Below are positions 63,306-64,000 of a DNA stretch of 64,000 nt, in pieces. Each line of letters opens with the position of its first letter. Positions within the stretch are counted from its first letter, which is position 1. Under the pieces are notes generated by a model. The model was not told where the DNA came from. It saw only the letters and a program-made list of their open reading frames with translations, and made no database searches. Origin of the DNA: Pontibacter sp. Tf4 (lineage in GTDB: Bacteria > Bacteroidota > Bacteroidia > Cytophagales > Hymenobacteraceae); NCBI RefSeq assembly GCF_014212495.1, contig NZ_JACKZC010000006.1, positions 186,001 to 250,000 of the forward strand, in the 5' to 3' direction. A program made the translations under genes and the position numbers.

Positions 63306-63564
63306 AGACATTAAAACCATGACCTACCGTGAGGCCACGCAGGAACTGGAAGAAATTTTACGCGCCATCGAAAACGACTCTGTTGACGTGGACGAACTAA
63401 CCCAGAAAGTGCAGCGCTCGTCGCAGCTCATAAAGCTGTGCAAAGAAAAACTACGCGCCGCCGAACAAGCCATCGACCAGGTATTTAACGAGGAGAACTG
63501 CGAAGAACCAGCCAAGCAAAAGAAAGCGGAAGGTAAGGTTAGTGGAAGTGGGACGTTGTTTTAG
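63292..63564 (+). CDS. xseB: Exodeoxyribonuclease VII small subunit
   Basis: 90 residues from 63292, or 81 from MTYREATQE at 63319; the latter start matches the XseB family better because the first nine residues are unlike other XseB proteins. The core (MTYREATQELEEILRAIE) and the helical hairpin with LTQKVQRSSQLIKLCKEKLR are typical. It binds the coiled coil of XseA. The overlap with xseA indicates coupled translation. Confidence 0.92.
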   Translation: MTPYKDIKTMTYREATQELEEILRAIENDSVDVDELTQKVQRSSQLIKLCKEKLRAAEQAIDQVFNEENCEEPAKQKKAEGKVSGSGTLF

Positions 63565-64000
63565 GTCTGAATCAGGATTTACAAGATTTGAAGATTTTCA
63601 GGATTTGGGGTTTTGCTATAGTTAGAGTTATTGTTCTATAGTTAGAATACACACCCCTACCCCTCTCAAGAGGGGGAATTGCTTCTGTTGCTATGGTTGG
63701 GGCTATAGTTCTGTAGTTGAGGGATTAACACCCCTGCAGTCCCCTCAAGGGGACAATTTCTGGGTCTGCTATATTTTCATAGTTGGCATTGGTCCAACCA
63801 CCCCCTACCCCTCCTTGTCCAAGGAGGGGAATTTGTACGCCTTTACCAGCTCAATAACTATAGTTCTATAGTTACAGACCGAAAGCAGGCAGGCGCAGCC
63901 TGGCCCAAGGAATTGTAACCACGAGAAAAACCGATCTGCTCGAGCCAAAAGCAAGAGCAGTAACTATAGCCAAAGTATCTACTATCGAGCTTGATATCAG
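63565..64000. repeat. Intergenic block with dispersed repeat, copy B, truncated by window
   Basis: No gene supported in 436 bases. From about 63690 the block order matches copy A at 34240-34620, including CTATAGTTCTATAGTTACAG, a hairpin at 63890-63902 in place of copy A's palindrome, AACCACGAGAAAAACC, and TATCGAGCTTGATATCAG at the window end. Between 63651 and 63831 are three CCCCTA..CCCCTC hairpin units related to the inverted repeat at 61519. Confidence 0.7.

Noticed and set aside
1..64000. CRISPR array, tRNA or rRNA genes
   Set aside because: No regularly spaced direct repeats with unique spacers and no tRNA- or rRNA-like sequence were recognised by eye.
1..64000. CTATAG as a promoter -10 or -7 box
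   Set aside because: It does not match TAnnTTTG, and copies occur within genes and at stop codons, often far from any start.

Overview
The window looks like a chromosomal segment of a Bacteroidota bacterium of the order Cytophagales, most like Pontibacter or a related Hymenobacteraceae. The pointers are SusD-free but typical Bacteroidota content (TamB with a lipoprotein-type TamA partner, GbsR/MarR-led RND efflux operon, VicX/YycJ-like hydrolase, PAS-rich histidine kinases, TIGR02587/TIGR02588 pair), Bacteroidota -7 promoter elements of the form TAnnTTTG, and families of intergenic repeats common in that phylum. The genus is an inference from overall character, not from a marker gene. No rRNA, tRNA, CRISPR array, prophage or transposase was recognised.

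Layout: 1-6536 holds the end of a sugar MFS transporter, a small serine hydrolase, a metallo-beta-lactamase-fold hydrolase, a PAS/GAF histidine kinase and malate:quinone oxidoreductase. 6865-11480 holds a secreted nuclease lipoprotein, a coiled-coil membrane protein, a YceI protein and an EcsC-like protein. 11613-13873 is an AT-rich insert with two unknown proteins and a HigB/HigA-type toxin-antitoxin pair. 14051-22235 holds a cation/proton antiporter, a complete regulator-TolC-adaptor-RND efflux operon and an acyl-carrier-like protein that has lost its prosthetic-group serine. 22546-34074 holds an FAD protein, the TamB/TamL envelope pair, an SRPBCC protein and an M28 peptidase. 34075-34990 is a repeat-rich non-coding block. 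34991-41548 holds a GH13 glucosidase, an MscS channel, a hybridless PAS kinase overlapping its response regulator, and small proteins. 41562-50299 holds pirin, two tandem Tyr/Arg/Gly/Asp-rich disordered proteins, a ferredoxin reductase-ferredoxin pair, a four-gene cluster with a cyanophycinase, and CreD. 50401-56585 holds two tandem beta-barrel proteins, a LutA-like protein with HMG-CoA lyase, and an SDR-aldehyde dehydrogenase pair. 56809-61497 is the glyoxylate shunt (isocitrate lyase, malate synthase) with a divergent RamB/ScfR-like regulator. 61740-63564 is exonuclease VII (xseA, xseB), followed by a second copy of the 34-kb repeat block cut by the window end.

The most striking feature is not a gene. 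The palindrome CTATAG, usually within AACTATAGTT, is scattered through the whole window on a scale like the HIP1 palindrome of cyanobacteria. It sits in intergenic DNA and inside genes, and nine genes use the TAG inside it as their stop codon. In one case (1465-1470) two convergent genes end in the same copy. It is missing from the AT-rich insert, but also from the long RND pump gene. I know of no described function for it.

Functionally, the acetate/glyoxylate genes, malate:quinone oxidoreductase, HMG-CoA lyase and aldehyde dehydrogenase suggest growth on acetyl-CoA-yielding substrates. The other genes are mainly envelope biogenesis, efflux and sensing.
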